The notes beneath the pieces were generated by a model, which saw nothing but the letters and a program-made list of their open reading frames with translations, did no database searches and had not been told where the DNA came from. Positions 16,879 through 25,707 of a stretch of DNA of 64,000 bases are shown here, one piece after another; the stretch's first letter is position 1; each line of letters opens with the position of its first letter. The DNA is from RYN-230 sp963782185 (GTDB taxonomy: Bacteria; Actinomycetota; Actinomycetes; Streptosporangiales; Streptosporangiaceae), in NCBI GenBank assembly GCA_963782185.1, contig CAWAJB010000015.1, positions 124,001 to 188,000 on the forward strand. The letters run 5' to 3'. A program made the position numbers and the translations under genes.

Positions 16879-18366
16879 GTGTCGTCGAGTCAGCGAAGTG
16901 CCCAGTCACCGCAGCGCACGGTCAGCCTGGTGACGCTGGGCTGTGCGCGCAATGAGGTGGACTCCGAGGAGCTCGCCGCCCGGCTGGAGGCCGCGGGCTG
17001 GACCCTGTCCGGCAGCGATGAGGCGAGCGTCGTCCTGGTGAACACGTGCGGGTTCATCGAGGCGGCCAAGCAGGAGTCCGTCAGCGAGCTGCTCGACGCC
17101 GCCGGGAGCGGGGCGAAGGTGGTGGCCGCAGGCTGCCTGGCCGAGCGCTACGGCAGCGTCCTGGCGGCCGAGCTGCCCGAGGCGCAGGTCCTCAGCTTCG
17201 ACGACTACGGGGACATCGGGGCCCGGCTGGACGGGGTGCTGGCCGGCGAACGGCGTCCCGCCCACGAGCCGAGGGACCGGCGCAAGCTGCTCCCGATCGC
17301 GCCCGTGGCGCGGTCCGCGGGCCCGGGCAGCCTCCCGCCCGGTCACGGCCCGGTCCAGCCTGCCCCGGCGGGGATCACGGACCTGCCGCCCGGGCTGGCG
17401 CCCGCGTCCGGCCCGCGGACGCTGCGGCGGCGGCTGTCCGGCGGCCCCGTCGCCCCGCTCAAGATCGCTTCTGGGTGTGACCGGCGGTGCAGCTTCTGCG
17501 CGATCCCGGCGTTCCGCGGCGCGTTCCTGTCCCGCCCCCCGCAGGACCTGGTCGCCGAGGCGGAGTGGCTGTCCGGCCACGGCGTCCGGGAACTGGTGCT
17601 GGTCAGCGAGAACTCCACGTCGTACGGCAAGGACCTGGGCAACCCCCGGCTGCTGGATGAGCTGCTGCCCGCGCTGGCTGCGGTGCCGGGCATCGACCGG
17701 ATCAGGGTCAGCTACCTCCAGCCGGCGGAAGTACGCCCCGCGCTGATCGAGGTGATGGCCTCCACCCCCGGCGTGGCCCCCTACTTCGACCTCTCGTTCC
17801 AGCACGCCAGCGGGACGGTGCTCCGGGCGATGCGGCGCTTCGGTGACCGCGAACGGTTCGGGGCGCTGCTGGCCCAGGTCAGGCAGGCCTGCCCGGAGGC
17901 TGGCGTCCGGTCCAACTTCATCGTCGGCTTCCCGGGCGAGACCGCCGCCGATGTCGATGAGCTGCAGCGTTTCCTGTCCGAGGCGCGGCTGGACGCGATC
18001 GGCGTCTTCGGCTATTCCGACGAGGAAGGTACCGAGGCCGCCACCCTGGCCGCGCAGCTCGACCCCGCCGAGATCGCCCGGCGGGTGGACGAGCTGGCCG
18101 GGCTGGCCGACGAGCTGATGGCCCAGCGGGCCGCCGACCGCGTGGGCGAGGTGGTTGACGTGCTCCTGGAGGAGGATCTCGGCGGCGGGACCTACCTGGG
18201 CCGGGCCGCCCACCAGGCGCCGGAGGTGGACGGGACCACGACCGTGCGGGGCGTGACCGGGGCGGCCATCGGCGACCTGATCGCCGCCCGGGTCGCCGAG
18301 GGTGACGGGGTGGACCTGGTGGCCGACTGGCTGGCCGTGCCCACGGCGGCCGCCGGGCGCGGGTGA
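16879..18366 (+). CDS. rimO: Ribosomal protein S12 methylthiotransferase RimO
   Basis: A radical SAM enzyme that methylthiolates the conserved aspartate of ribosomal protein S12. The first cluster is bound by C22, C57 and C86 of the UPF0004 domain (LGCARNEVDSEE). The radical SAM cluster is C200-x3-C204-x2-C207 (SGCDRRCSFC), and a TRAM domain closes the 495-residue protein. A Pro/Arg-rich linker (about 125-190) makes it longer than E. coli RimO. CARNEVDSE distinguishes it from the MiaB gene in this window (YGCQMNMHDSE). GTG start; the stop overlaps pgsA (GTGA). Confidence 0.95.
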   Translation: MSSSQRSAQSPQRTVSLVTLGCARNEVDSEELAARLEAAGWTLSGSDEASVVLVNTCGFIEAAKQESVSELLDAAGSGAKVVAAGCLAERYGSVLAAELPEAQVLSFDDYGDIGARLDGVLAGERRPAHEPRDRRKLLPIAPVARSAGPGSLPPGHGPVQPAPAGITDLPPGLAPASGPRTLRRRLSGGPVAPLKIASGCDRRCSFCAIPAFRGAFLSRPPQDLVAEAEWLSGHGVRELVLVSENSTSYGKDLGNPRLLDELLPALAAVPGIDRIRVSYLQPAEVRPALIEVMASTPGVAPYFDLSFQHASGTVLRAMRRFGDRERFGALLAQVRQACPEAGVRSNFIVGFPGETAADVDELQRFLSEARLDAIGVFGYSDEEGTEAATLAAQLDPAEIARRVDELAGLADELMAQRAADRVGEVVDVLLEEDLGGGTYLGRAAHQAPEVDGTTTVRGVTGAAIGDLIAARVAEGDGVDLVADWLAVPTAAAGRG

Positions 18367-18995
18367 CCGCATTGGGCCAGCCCGCCGCGGAGACGGGCGG
18401 GGCGGCGCGGCCGGCCCCGTCCGCGCCGCAGGGCGGCATCCCCCAGCCGGGAGTGCTGAACGTGGCCAACGGGCTCACCGTGCTCCGGCTGGTGCTCGTC
18501 CCGGTGTTCGTGCTGCTCCTGCTGGCGGGCGGGGACGGCTGGCGGATCGGCGCGTTCGCGGTGTTCCTCGTCGCGTCCGTGACCGATCTGCTGGACGGGC
18601 GGATCGCCCGGCAGCGCGGGCTGATCACGGATTTCGGGAAGATCGCGGACCCCATCGCGGACAAGGCGCTGACCGGGGCGGCGCTGGTCACGCTGTCCGT
18701 CCAGGGGCAGCTGCCCTGGTGGGTGACCGCGGTGATCCTGGCCCGGGAGCTCGGCGTGACCCTGCTGCGGTTCTGGGTGATCCGGCACGGGGTCATCGCG
18801 GCCAGCCGGGGCGGCAAGATCAAGACCCTGCTCCAGGTGCTCGCCATCACCCTGTACGTGCTGCCCGGGCCGCCGGGTGTACTGCGGGCCGCGGTGATGG
18901 GGGTGGCGGTCGTGGTCACCGTGGTCACCGGGGCGGACTACGCGGTCCGGGCCGTGCGCCTGCGCCGCCGCAGCATGGCCGCGCAGGCCCGGTGA
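18363..18995 (+). CDS. pgsA: CDP-diacylglycerol-glycerol-3-phosphate 3-phosphatidyltransferase
   Basis: An integral membrane enzyme of phosphatidylglycerol synthesis. The 210-residue protein has the full CDP-alcohol phosphotransferase motif, D75-x2-D78-G79-x2-A82-R83-x8-G92-x3-D96-x3-D100, and several hydrophobic helices. The N-terminal 30 residues are Ala/Pro-rich and probably disordered. GTG overlaps the rimO stop, and its own stop overlaps the cinA GTG. The rimO-pgsA-cinA order is conserved in actinomycetes. A related phosphatidylinositol-phosphate synthase is the main alternative; this context favours PgsA. Confidence 0.92.
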   Translation: MTALGQPAAETGGAARPAPSAPQGGIPQPGVLNVANGLTVLRLVLVPVFVLLLLAGGDGWRIGAFAVFLVASVTDLLDGRIARQRGLITDFGKIADPIADKALTGAALVTLSVQGQLPWWVTAVILARELGVTLLRFWVIRHGVIAASRGGKIKTLLQVLAITLYVLPGPPGVLRAAVMGVAVVVTVVTGADYAVRAVRLRRRSMAAQAR

Positions 18996-19507
18996 ACCCT
19001 GGTGGCCATCCCGTGACCCAGGCCCCGGCCGGCCCCGCCGCGGCCGAACTCATCGCGCTGCTCACCGGGCGGCAGGAGAGCATTGCGGTGGCCGAGTCGC
19101 TGACCGGCGGCCTGCTCGCGGCGGCGCTTACCGACATCCCGGGCGCCTCGGCGGTCTTCCGGGGCGGCGTCGTGGCCTACGCGACCGAGCTCAAGGCCAT
19201 GCTGCTCGGGGTGGACCGGGGCCTGCTGGAGACCCACGGGGCCGTGTCCGCCGAGGTGGCGGCGGCCATGGCCGAGGGGGTGCGGGACCGGCTCGGTGCC
19301 AGGGTCGGGGCGGCCACCACGGGAGTCGCGGGCCCGGACCCGGCCGAGGGAAAACCCGCAGGTACGGTTTACGTCGCGGCCAGTGCCGGGGCCCATACGC
19401 GGGTCCGCCGGCTGGACCTGGCGGGCGGCCGGGCCGCCATCCGCGCGGCGACTGTCCGCGAAGCGCTGGCGTTGGTCCTTGTCATCGCGCGGGAAGAGAC
19501 GCGATGA
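18992..19507 (+). CDS. cinA: CinA C-terminal-domain nicotinamide-nucleotide amidase
   Basis: This 172-residue protein consists only of the CinA C-terminal domain (PncC type), which deamidates NMN. It has the signature AESLTGG (34-40), then VAYATELKAMLLGV, TTGVAGPDPAEGKPAGTVY and the conserved C-terminal helix. The N-terminal molybdopterin-binding-like domain of full CinA is absent, as usual in actinobacteria. GTG 18992 gives a GTGA overlap with pgsA; GTG 19013 is an alternative. The clgR gene follows after 110 bases. Confidence 0.9.
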   Translation: MNPGGHPVTQAPAGPAAAELIALLTGRQESIAVAESLTGGLLAAALTDIPGASAVFRGGVVAYATELKAMLLGVDRGLLETHGAVSAEVAAAMAEGVRDRLGARVGAATTGVAGPDPAEGKPAGTVYVAASAGAHTRVRRLDLAGGRAAIRAATVREALALVLVIAREETR

Positions 19508-19596
19508 TTACAGTGTTACGTTAGCAGCGAGCACGGCCACAGGTGCTGTCCCTACTGTCGGTGAGGGCGAGTACGGTGGTGTTATCGAAAGACACA

Positions 19597-19606
19597 CTTC
19601 GCGAAG
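19597..19606. promoter_or_regulatory. Palindrome before clgR, possible autoregulatory operator
   Basis: CTTCGCGAAG is a perfect 10-base palindrome that overlaps the Shine-Dalgarno region (GAAGGGAG) of the ClgR-type gene. It resembles the CGC..GCG core of known ClgR boxes. The position would allow autoregulation, but a 10-base palindrome can occur by chance in such DNA. Confidence 0.35.
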
Positions 19607-19617
19607 GGAGTGCCGCG

Positions 19618-20103
19618 ATGGTCCTGCTTCGTCACTTGCTTGGTGACGTGCTGCGGCGGCTACGTCTGCGGCAGGGTCGAACCCTGCGCGAGGTGTCAGC
19701 CGCGGCCCGGGTGTCGCTGGGATACCTGTCCGAGGTCGAGCGGGGGCAGAAGGAAGCGTCCTCCGAGCTGCTCGCCGCTATCTGCACGGCCCTGAACACC
19801 CCGCTGTCCCACGTGCTCGGGGAGGTCTCGGACAGCTTCGCGCTGGCCGAGCTGCAGAACGATGCGGTGCTCACCCCGGCCAGCGCGCCGGCCCAGGACC
19901 GCCCGGAGGCGGCGCAACTGCCGGTGTCGCGGGCGTTCTCCGCGGAGCTGCGGCCCGGGAAACTCCGGGTGCCCGTGGGGCACGTCCGGGGCCTGGACTC
20001 CGAGCCGGTCCTGGATCCGGTGGGGATCAACGAGGATCACCCGGCCTTCGACGAGGTCACCCGGCGCATGCGCGGCGACTTCAGCGACATGGTGCCGGTG
20101 TAA
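19618..20103 (+). CDS. clgR: ClgR/PopR-type XRE regulator
   Basis: This 161-residue protein has an Xre helix-turn-helix (about 20-65: TLREVSAAARVSLGYLSEVE) typical of ClgR, the activator of Clp protease and chaperone genes. The gene lies in the conserved place after pgsA-cinA. In this family the regulator is itself turned over by ClpP; the C-terminus here ends in MVPV rather than the Ala-Ala degron known for some streptomycete ClgR proteins. ATG 19618 with GAAGGGAG upstream was chosen over the longer frame from 19543. An intrinsic terminator follows 50 bases after the stop. Confidence 0.85.
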   Translation: MVLLRHLLGDVLRRLRLRQGRTLREVSAAARVSLGYLSEVERGQKEASSELLAAICTALNTPLSHVLGEVSDSFALAELQNDAVLTPASAPAQDRPEAAQLPVSRAFSAELRPGKLRVPVGHVRGLDSEPVLDPVGINEDHPAFDEVTRRMRGDFSDMVPV

Positions 20104-20153
20104 GCGGGAACGGGATCACCCAGGCGTCACCGAAGGGCGGGACGGGGGGATGG

Positions 20154-20181
20154 GGAAGCGGCACCCGCCCGCTTTTCTTTT
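20154..20181 (+). terminator. Intrinsic terminator after clgR
   Basis: AAGCGG (20156-20161) pairs with CCGCTT (20169-20174) around a 7-base loop and runs directly into TTTTCTTTT (20173-20181). This is the clearest rho-independent terminator in the window and ends the pgsA-cinA-clgR stretch. Confidence 0.75.
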
Positions 20182-20284
20182 CCCCAACGGTCTGGCCGGC
20201 CAGCCCACCAGCCCGGGCCGCGGGAGGGGGAGGTCAGGCCCAGAACCCGGTACGGCGCCGGGCCGTCTGCCCAGGCGGCGTGCG

Positions 20285-20743
20285 TCAGGCCCAGGCCCGG
20301 GGGTCGTCGGTCAGCTCGACGATCCGCGCCGGCAGGCGCCCCGTCGCGATGTGCTCGAGCGTGACCTCCTCCAGGATGGCCCGCTCGTTCGCGCGCAGCG
20401 CGATCCAGACGCTCTGCAGCGGCTCCGCCACTCCGATGTAGCCGATGTTCTCCGGCCGCTCGCCGCGGACGCCGACCAGCTGGCCGTCGATGGCCCGGAT
20501 GATGTCGGCCAGCGCGATCTCGGAGGCGGGCTTGGCCAGCCAGAAACCGCCCTCGGGGCCGCGCTGGCTGCGGACCAGGCCGGCCCGGCGCAGCTGGGTG
20601 AGGATCGCCTCCAGGAACTTCCCCGGGATGTGCTGCGCGCGCGCCAGTTGCTCGGCGGTGATGTGGCCGCCATCGGCCGCAGCGAGTTCCACCGCGGCAC
20701 GTAGCGCGTAGTCAGCGCGGGCAGAGAGCCTCATGTCCAGCAT
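20285..20743 (-). CDS. Rrf2-family transcriptional regulator without cluster cysteines
   Basis: This 152-residue protein has the Rrf2 winged helix (MRLSARADYALRAAVELA, then the recognition helix and SQRGPEGGFWLAKP wing). It has no cysteine at all, so it cannot bind an Fe-S cluster as IscR, NsrR or RsrR do and must sense something else or act constitutively. The second Met (residue 4) is an equally good start. It lies 53 bases downstream of the GH3 gene on the same strand and may share its transcript. Confidence 0.88.
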   Translation of the reverse strand: MLDMRLSARADYALRAAVELAAADGGHITAEQLARAQHIPGKFLEAILTQLRRAGLVRSQRGPEGGFWLAKPASEIALADIIRAIDGQLVGVRGERPENIGYIGVAEPLQSVWIALRANERAILEEVTLEHIATGRLPARIVELTDDPRAWA

Positions 20744-20796
20744 TATGCAGGTTGCCGGCCAGTGAACGGGCCGCCTGGCCGGAGAGCGGGACCGTA

Positions 20797-22389
20797 TTAG
20801 TAGGTAATTGGCCCGCGCCTGGACATGACGGGAGGGTGCCCGCGGGCGGGCGCGGGACCGCTCACCGGGGCCAGTCCCAGGACCTCCGCGGCGGCCTGCG
20901 CGTTCGCGCGAGCCGCACCGTAGGTGGCGAGGTGCACGCCGCCGGGCGGGACCCAGAGCGGCAGCCCCATTTCCACGACCACCGTGTCCGGGCGCGCCGC
21001 GACCAGCCCGCTGACCACGTCCCGGACCGCCGCGTCCCGGTGCGCGTCGCGGACGACCACGACCAGCGGCCGGCCCGCGGCCCGGGCCAGCGCCGCCGCG
21101 GTGACCCCGGCGGCCTTACCGGCCGTCAGACCGGCCGGGACGCGCTGGATGCGCGATTCCGGCACCCAGGGGCGCAATCCCCAGGGGACCTCGCCGGCCG
21201 CGATGTTCTCCGGCGTGGCCAGTTCCACCACCACCGGGCCGGCCAGCGGCCCGGGAACCGCCCCCGTGGTGATGCTGGAGGCACGGACCGCCCGGCGCGC
21301 CGCCACCAGGCCGATGTGGGCGCCGTGGCCGGCCAGGCCCGCGCCGGGCCCGGTCCCGTCCAGGCGGGCCCGCCGGCCCGCCTCGTCCAGCCGGGCCCGC
21401 AGCCGGGCCACGTTCTGCTGGGCCTCCGCCAGCCGCTGCACGGGCAGGCGGCCGCTGGCCACCGCCTCACTGAGGGCCCGCCGCACCGCGAGGTAGCTGT
21501 CCTCCGCGGCGTCGCGCCCGAAGCAGAGCAGGTCGGTGCCGGCGGCCACCGCGAGCACGGCGGCCTCCGGGATCCCGTACAGATCGCTCACGGCGCGCAT
21601 TTCGAGTGCGTCTGAGATGATCACCCCGGTGAACCCCAGTTCGCCCCGCAGGAGGCCGTTCAGGGCCGCGGCGGACAAGGTGGCCGGGTCGTCCCCGGTG
21701 AGGTCGGGCACCCGCAGGTGGCCTGGCATGACGCCGCGCACCCCGGCGGCGATGGCCGCGGCGAACGGGGGCAGGTCCCGGCGGCGGAGCAGGTCCAGGC
21801 TGGCCTGCACGGTCACGATGCCGTGGTGGGAGTCGGCGCTGGTGCTGCCGTGCCCGGGGAAGTGTTTTGCGCACGCCGCCACCCCGGCCGCCTGGAGGCC
21901 GCGGACGGCCGCGGCGGCGTGCCGGGCCACCAGGTCCGGGTCCGGGCCGAACGACCTGATCCCGATGACCGGGTTGTCCGGGGCGGTGTTCACGTCCACC
22001 GACGGGGCGAGGTCGACGTTGATGCCCAGCGCGCCCAGGTCCTGGCCGAGGGCCCGGTGCACCGCGTGGGTCAGGTTGACGTCGTCCACCGCGCCGAGGG
22101 CGGCGTTGCCGGGGTAGGGACTGCCGGTCAGGTGGGCGATCCGGGTGACGTCGCCCCCCTCCTCGTCGATGGCCACCAGGGGCCGCCCGCCGGCCGAGCG
22201 GAGCTGGGCGGTGAGCCTGGCCAGCTGCTGCGGCCCGGCGATGTTCGGCCCGAAAATCGTCACCCCGGCCAGCCCCCGCTCCAGCGCGGCCAGCACCCAG
22301 CGGGGCGGCTTCTCGCCCGGGAACGGCGGGATGAGGATCGCGTCGGCCATCCGGTCCAGCGCCGGGTCGGCGGAGACACCCGCGCTCAT
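20797..22389 (-). CDS. GH3 beta-N-acetylhexosaminidase (NagZ-like)
   Basis: A glycoside hydrolase family 3 enzyme of 530 residues that probably releases terminal N-acetylglucosamine from muropeptides or chitin oligomers. It shows KHFPGHG (175-181) with the downstream D186/H188 dyad used as acid/base in NagZ-type enzymes, and nucleophile D260 in SDALEM. A second alpha/beta domain (about 370-510) follows. No signal peptide is seen, so it is cytoplasmic. Upstream on the same strand is the C-terminal remnant of a sugar ABC permease and, divergently, a ROK repressor: a former amino-sugar uptake locus. Confidence 0.9.
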   Translation of the reverse strand: MSAGVSADPALDRMADAILIPPFPGEKPPRWVLAALERGLAGVTIFGPNIAGPQQLARLTAQLRSAGGRPLVAIDEEGGDVTRIAHLTGSPYPGNAALGAVDDVNLTHAVHRALGQDLGALGINVDLAPSVDVNTAPDNPVIGIRSFGPDPDLVARHAAAAVRGLQAAGVAACAKHFPGHGSTSADSHHGIVTVQASLDLLRRRDLPPFAAAIAAGVRGVMPGHLRVPDLTGDDPATLSAAALNGLLRGELGFTGVIISDALEMRAVSDLYGIPEAAVLAVAAGTDLLCFGRDAAEDSYLAVRRALSEAVASGRLPVQRLAEAQQNVARLRARLDEAGRRARLDGTGPGAGLAGHGAHIGLVAARRAVRASSITTGAVPGPLAGPVVVELATPENIAAGEVPWGLRPWVPESRIQRVPAGLTAGKAAGVTAAALARAAGRPLVVVVRDAHRDAAVRDVVSGLVAARPDTVVVEMGLPLWVPPGGVHLATYGAARANAQAAAEVLGLAPVSGPAPARGHPPVMSRRGPITY

Positions 22390-22444
22390 GCCCGCCCTCC
22401 CCTGCGCCGGCGGGGTCTGCGCGCGCTCGCGTTTCCCCGCGCGC

Positions 22445-22610
22445 TCATCCCTTCACCGCCCCGGCGACCAGGCCCGCGGTCATCCGCCGCTGGACGATGA
22501 GGAAGAACACCACCACCGGGATGGTGTACAGGGTGGAAGCGGCCATGATCGGTCCCCACTCGGCGCCGCCGCGGGTGAAGAAATACGTCACGTACCCTGT
22601 GGCCAGATCG
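22445..22610 (-). pseudogene. C-terminal remnant of a carbohydrate ABC transporter permease
   Basis: Reading the minus strand to the stop at 22447-22445 gives about 54 residues of a MalG-type permease C-terminus: LATGYVTYFF, then GGAEWGPIMAAST, a hydrophobic helix (YTIPVVVFFLIVQ) and the usual end GLVAGAVKG. Homology stops near 22610, where the ROK gene region begins, so the first 220 or so residues and the other transport genes are missing. It lies 55 bases before nagZ on the same strand. The fragment is too short to work and was probably left by a deletion. Confidence 0.7.
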
Positions 22611-22724
22611 AGACAGAATTCAGCCAGGTGCCCCGCCCGCCGCCACCGGCCCGGCCCTGGCTAGCCGGCTCGTTGCCGTGGGCGAGCAGGTACCGGGGGG
22701 GACGTCATGCGACGGAGGGAAGGC

Positions 22725-23909
22725 ATGGAACAACGGCCTGGGACACCCCGGCTGCTGCGTGAGCTCAACGACCAGGCCGCCCTCGGGCTGCTGCTCGTCG
22801 GCGGCCCCATGACCAGGGCCCAGGTGGGCGAGCGGACCGGCCTGTCCAAGGTGACCGCGTCCCAGCTCCTGTCGCGGCTGGAGGAGCGCGGGCTGGTCAC
22901 GACCGTGGGGGAGCAGGCCGGTGGCCGCGGGCCGAACGCGGCGCTCTACGCGGTCGTGCCTTCCAGCGCGTACGTCGCCGGGCTGCACGTCGAGCACGAC
23001 GAGGTCAGCGCCGGGGTCGCGGACATCACCGGCGAGGTGGTCACCCAGGTCAGCGTGGACCCGAACGGCGCCGCGCACCCGGTGGAGCTGGTCCGCGGCG
23101 CGGTGGCAGCCGCCTGCCGGTCGGCAGGGGTGGAGATGTCCCGGCTCAACGCCCTGGTCATCGGCACTCCCGGGGTGCTGGATCCCAGCACCGGGGACCC
23201 GCGCCTGGCGGTGAACCTGCCCGCCTGGCACGAGGGCGTGCTGGAGGCGCTGCGCAGCGACCTGCACCAGCCGGTGACGATCGAGAACGACGTGAACCTG
23301 GCGGCGATGGCCGAGCGCGCGGAGGGTGTCGCCCAGGGCGCGGACGACTTCGCGCTCATGTGGATCGGGGTGGGCCTGGGGCTGGCCACGATCCTCGGCG
23401 GCCGGCTGCACCGCGGGGTGGCGGGCGCGGCGGGCGAGATCGGCTACCTCCCGGTTCCCGGGGTGCCGCTGCCGCAGGACGTCAGCCACCCGGCCACCGG
23501 CGCGTTCCAGTCCCTGGTGGGAGCCCAGGCGGTGCGGCCGCTCGCGGAGAGCTACGGGTTTCCCGCGCCCACGGCCGCGGCGGCCGTGCAGGCCGCGGTG
23601 GCCGCCGCCCAGGCCGGTGACGAGCGGGGCAGCGGCCTGCTCGACCAGCTGGCCGCCCGGGTGGCGACCGGGGCGGCGGCGGTCAGCGTGGTGCTCGACC
23701 CCGGCCTCGTGGTCCTCGGCGGCGAGGTGGGGCGGGCGGGCGGGACGGCGCTGGCCGACCGGGTGGCCGCGGAGGTGGGCCGGATCTGCCCGGCCCATCC
23801 CCAGGTGGTGCCGACCGGGGTGACCGGCCAGCCGGTGCTGCGCGGTGCCATCCTGGCCGCGGTGGAGCAGGCCCGCGGCGAGCTGCTCGCCTCCGTGGCT
23901 GGGCCCTGA
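22725..23909 (+). CDS. ROK-family transcriptional repressor
   Basis: This 394-residue protein has an N-terminal winged helix (about 10-70: TRAQVGERTGLSKVTASQLL) followed by a ROK sugar-kinase-like domain (LVIGTPGVLD, IENDVNLAAMAE, ...GAAGEIGYLP). The ROK zinc motif CGCGxxGC is missing (VPLPQDVSHP occupies the place), which is seen in some regulators. ATG 22725 with GGAGG 6 bases upstream was chosen over ATG 22707. It is divergent from the permease remnant and nagZ, so it was probably the repressor of that locus, with an amino sugar as likely effector (inference). Confidence 0.88.
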   Translation: MEQRPGTPRLLRELNDQAALGLLLVGGPMTRAQVGERTGLSKVTASQLLSRLEERGLVTTVGEQAGGRGPNAALYAVVPSSAYVAGLHVEHDEVSAGVADITGEVVTQVSVDPNGAAHPVELVRGAVAAACRSAGVEMSRLNALVIGTPGVLDPSTGDPRLAVNLPAWHEGVLEALRSDLHQPVTIENDVNLAAMAERAEGVAQGADDFALMWIGVGLGLATILGGRLHRGVAGAAGEIGYLPVPGVPLPQDVSHPATGAFQSLVGAQAVRPLAESYGFPAPTAAAAVQAAVAAAQAGDERGSGLLDQLAARVATGAAAVSVVLDPGLVVLGGEVGRAGGTALADRVAAEVGRICPAHPQVVPTGVTGQPVLRGAILAAVEQARGELLASVAGP

Positions 23910-23959
23910 ACTCTGTCCCCGAGGCCAGCCTCGTTGTCCCCTGGGTCAGCCAGCCCCCG

Positions 23960-24003
23960 GCCCGGCCTGGCCCGGCCTGGCCTGGCCTGGCCTGGCCTGG
24001 CCA
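23960..24003. repeat. CCTGG pentamer repeat tract
   Basis: About eight tandem copies of the pentamer CCTGG/CCCGG lie between the ROK gene and the P450 remnant. It is a low-complexity slippage tract with no coding function seen. Confidence 0.7.
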
Positions 24004-24058
24004 TGCCACGCGGCCAGGTTCGCCTTGGTCGGCGGCCGCCGGGGGACGGCCAGGCCCA

Positions 24059-25028
24059 GCCTGGCGGGGGCGGCACCGCCGCCCGTTCACCGGCCCGTTC
24101 AGCCAGGCCGCCGTGCATGATCAGCTGGAAGCGTTCGTGACCGGGGAAGCGGACCGCCTGGTCAGCGCGATGCGCACGGGAAGCACCGGCGGACGCGCCC
24201 CCGGGCGGGGGCGACCTGAGCCACAGCCTGGCCGCACCGCTGGCGGTGGCCGTCGTGGCCCGGGCCCTCGGACTCGGCCAGGCCGATCCGGGCACGATCC
24301 TGGCCTGGTACGACGCGATCGGCGGCGCGGTCTCCGAGCTGGCTGGCGGAGCCGCCGCCAGGCCGGCTCGGGTGGCTGCGGGCACGGCTGCGTTCGGCCA
24401 GCTCAACGACGGCCTGGCGGCGGTTATCGAGGGTTCCGCCGGCGATTCCCTGCTCGCCGCGGCGGTCCAGCCCGGCCTCAGCACGGCCGAGATCATCTCT
24501 AACGCGGCGGTGCTGATGTTCGGCGGCATCGAGACGACCGAGGGCATGATCGCCAACGCCGCCTGGCACCTGCTCAGCCACCGCGATCAGCTGGACCTGG
24601 TCTGTGCCGACCCCGGCCTGCTGCCGCAGGCCATCGAGGAATCGCTGCGCCTGGAACCTGCGGCCGCCGTCGTGGACCGCTACGCCACCCGTGACGTGGC
24701 ATTTGGCGATGCCCGGGCCGGGGGCGCCGCCATCAGCTCGGGCGACCTGGTCAGCGTCTCGGTGGCCGGCGCGGGACGGGACCCGGCCGTGTTCCCCGAC
24801 CCGGACCGCTTCGACGTGCGCCGGGACAACGCCCGGCGGAACCTGGCCTTCGCCCGCGGCCCGCACTTCTGCCTGGGCGTCCACCTGGCCCGCCTGGAAG
24901 CCCGGGCGGCGCTCGCCGCGGCCCTCAGCCAGCTGCCCGGCCTGCGGCTGGACCCGGACCGCCCGGCCAGACCCCGTGGCCTGGTGTTCCGGAAACCCGC
25001 GTCGCTGCCCGTCCGCTGGGACGGCTAG
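24059..25028 (+). pseudogene. Decayed cytochrome P450
   Basis: The C-terminal two thirds of a bacterial P450 are recognisable. The I-helix region is MFGGIETTEGM, the ExxR motif is EESLRLEP and the heme loop is FARGPHFCLG (axial Cys codon 24870-24872). The upstream part HRRPFTGPFSQAAV...EADRLVSAMR reads in another frame (codon starts at 24071, 24074, ...), and the two join only by a one-base shift near 24200 in a C/G run. The first 90 or so residues of a normal P450 are absent before 24059. It looks like a broken gene; the intact distal frame (24246-25028, 260 residues) cannot fold as a full P450. Confidence 0.75.
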
Positions 25029-25148
25029 GCAGGCTGGCCAACGTCCCCCGCTATACCGGCCTTTGGCCCTGGCGGGCAGGCCTGCCCGCGCCGAGCGTGA
25101 CCGATAGCGGCCCGGCCGCCGCGGCCGGTGCCGCCTTGGGAGAAGACC

Positions 25149-25697
25149 ATGAAACTCACCCGCTGGCTCACTGCCGGTATCGCCCTGGCGGCATCAGCCG
25201 TCCTGCTGCCCGCCGCCGCGTCCGCCGCCCCGGCCCGCACTGCCCCGGCCCGCACCGCCCCGGCCCGCACCGCCGCGGCGCCCGCCTGCACCACATCACT
25301 GGAAACCTGGTTCGCCCCCCAGGGGAACGGCTTCGCCGGCGGCGTGGTCTACGTCGTGGAGTTCAGCAACATCGGCACGGCCACCTGCACCGTTATCGGC
25401 CACCCCACGGTCAAGCTCACCGAGCACGGCACGCAGGTGGGGCTGAAGGCCACCACCTTCGGTACGCCCGCCCCGGTCACGCTCAAGCCAGGCCAGACTG
25501 CTCACGTCGTGCTGACCATCACGGACGCGGGCGCGATCTGCCGGCCGCTGCCCACCAACGGCCTGTCCGTCCAGCCACCAGGAACGACGCAGGCCCGGAG
25601 CTTCCCGCTGGGCAGCTCCGCGTGTCGGCACCGTTCCACGATGAGGGTGGACGCGATCAACCCGGGTGTCGGCATCCCGTTCTACACGATCCGCTGA
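25149..25697 (+). CDS. Secreted DUF4232-type protein
   Basis: This 182-residue protein starts at ATG 25149 with GGGAGAAG upstream. A signal peptide (Lys/Arg start, hydrophobic core to about residue 28, AAASAA cleavage region) is followed by a short PARTA repeat and an Ig-like domain of the DUF4232 type (VVYVVEFSNIGTATCTV...). Conserved cysteines lie near its start, middle and end and may form disulfides outside the cell. Its function is unknown. It is common in actinobacterial secretomes and stands alone here between the P450 remnant and a convergent LacI gene. Confidence 0.82.
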   Translation: MKLTRWLTAGIALAASAVLLPAAASAAPARTAPARTAPARTAAAPACTTSLETWFAPQGNGFAGGVVYVVEFSNIGTATCTVIGHPTVKLTEHGTQVGLKATTFGTPAPVTLKPGQTAHVVLTITDAGAICRPLPTNGLSVQPPGTTQARSFPLGSSACRHRSTMRVDAINPGVGIPFYTIR

Positions 25698-25707
25698 GCC
25701 AGCCGCA

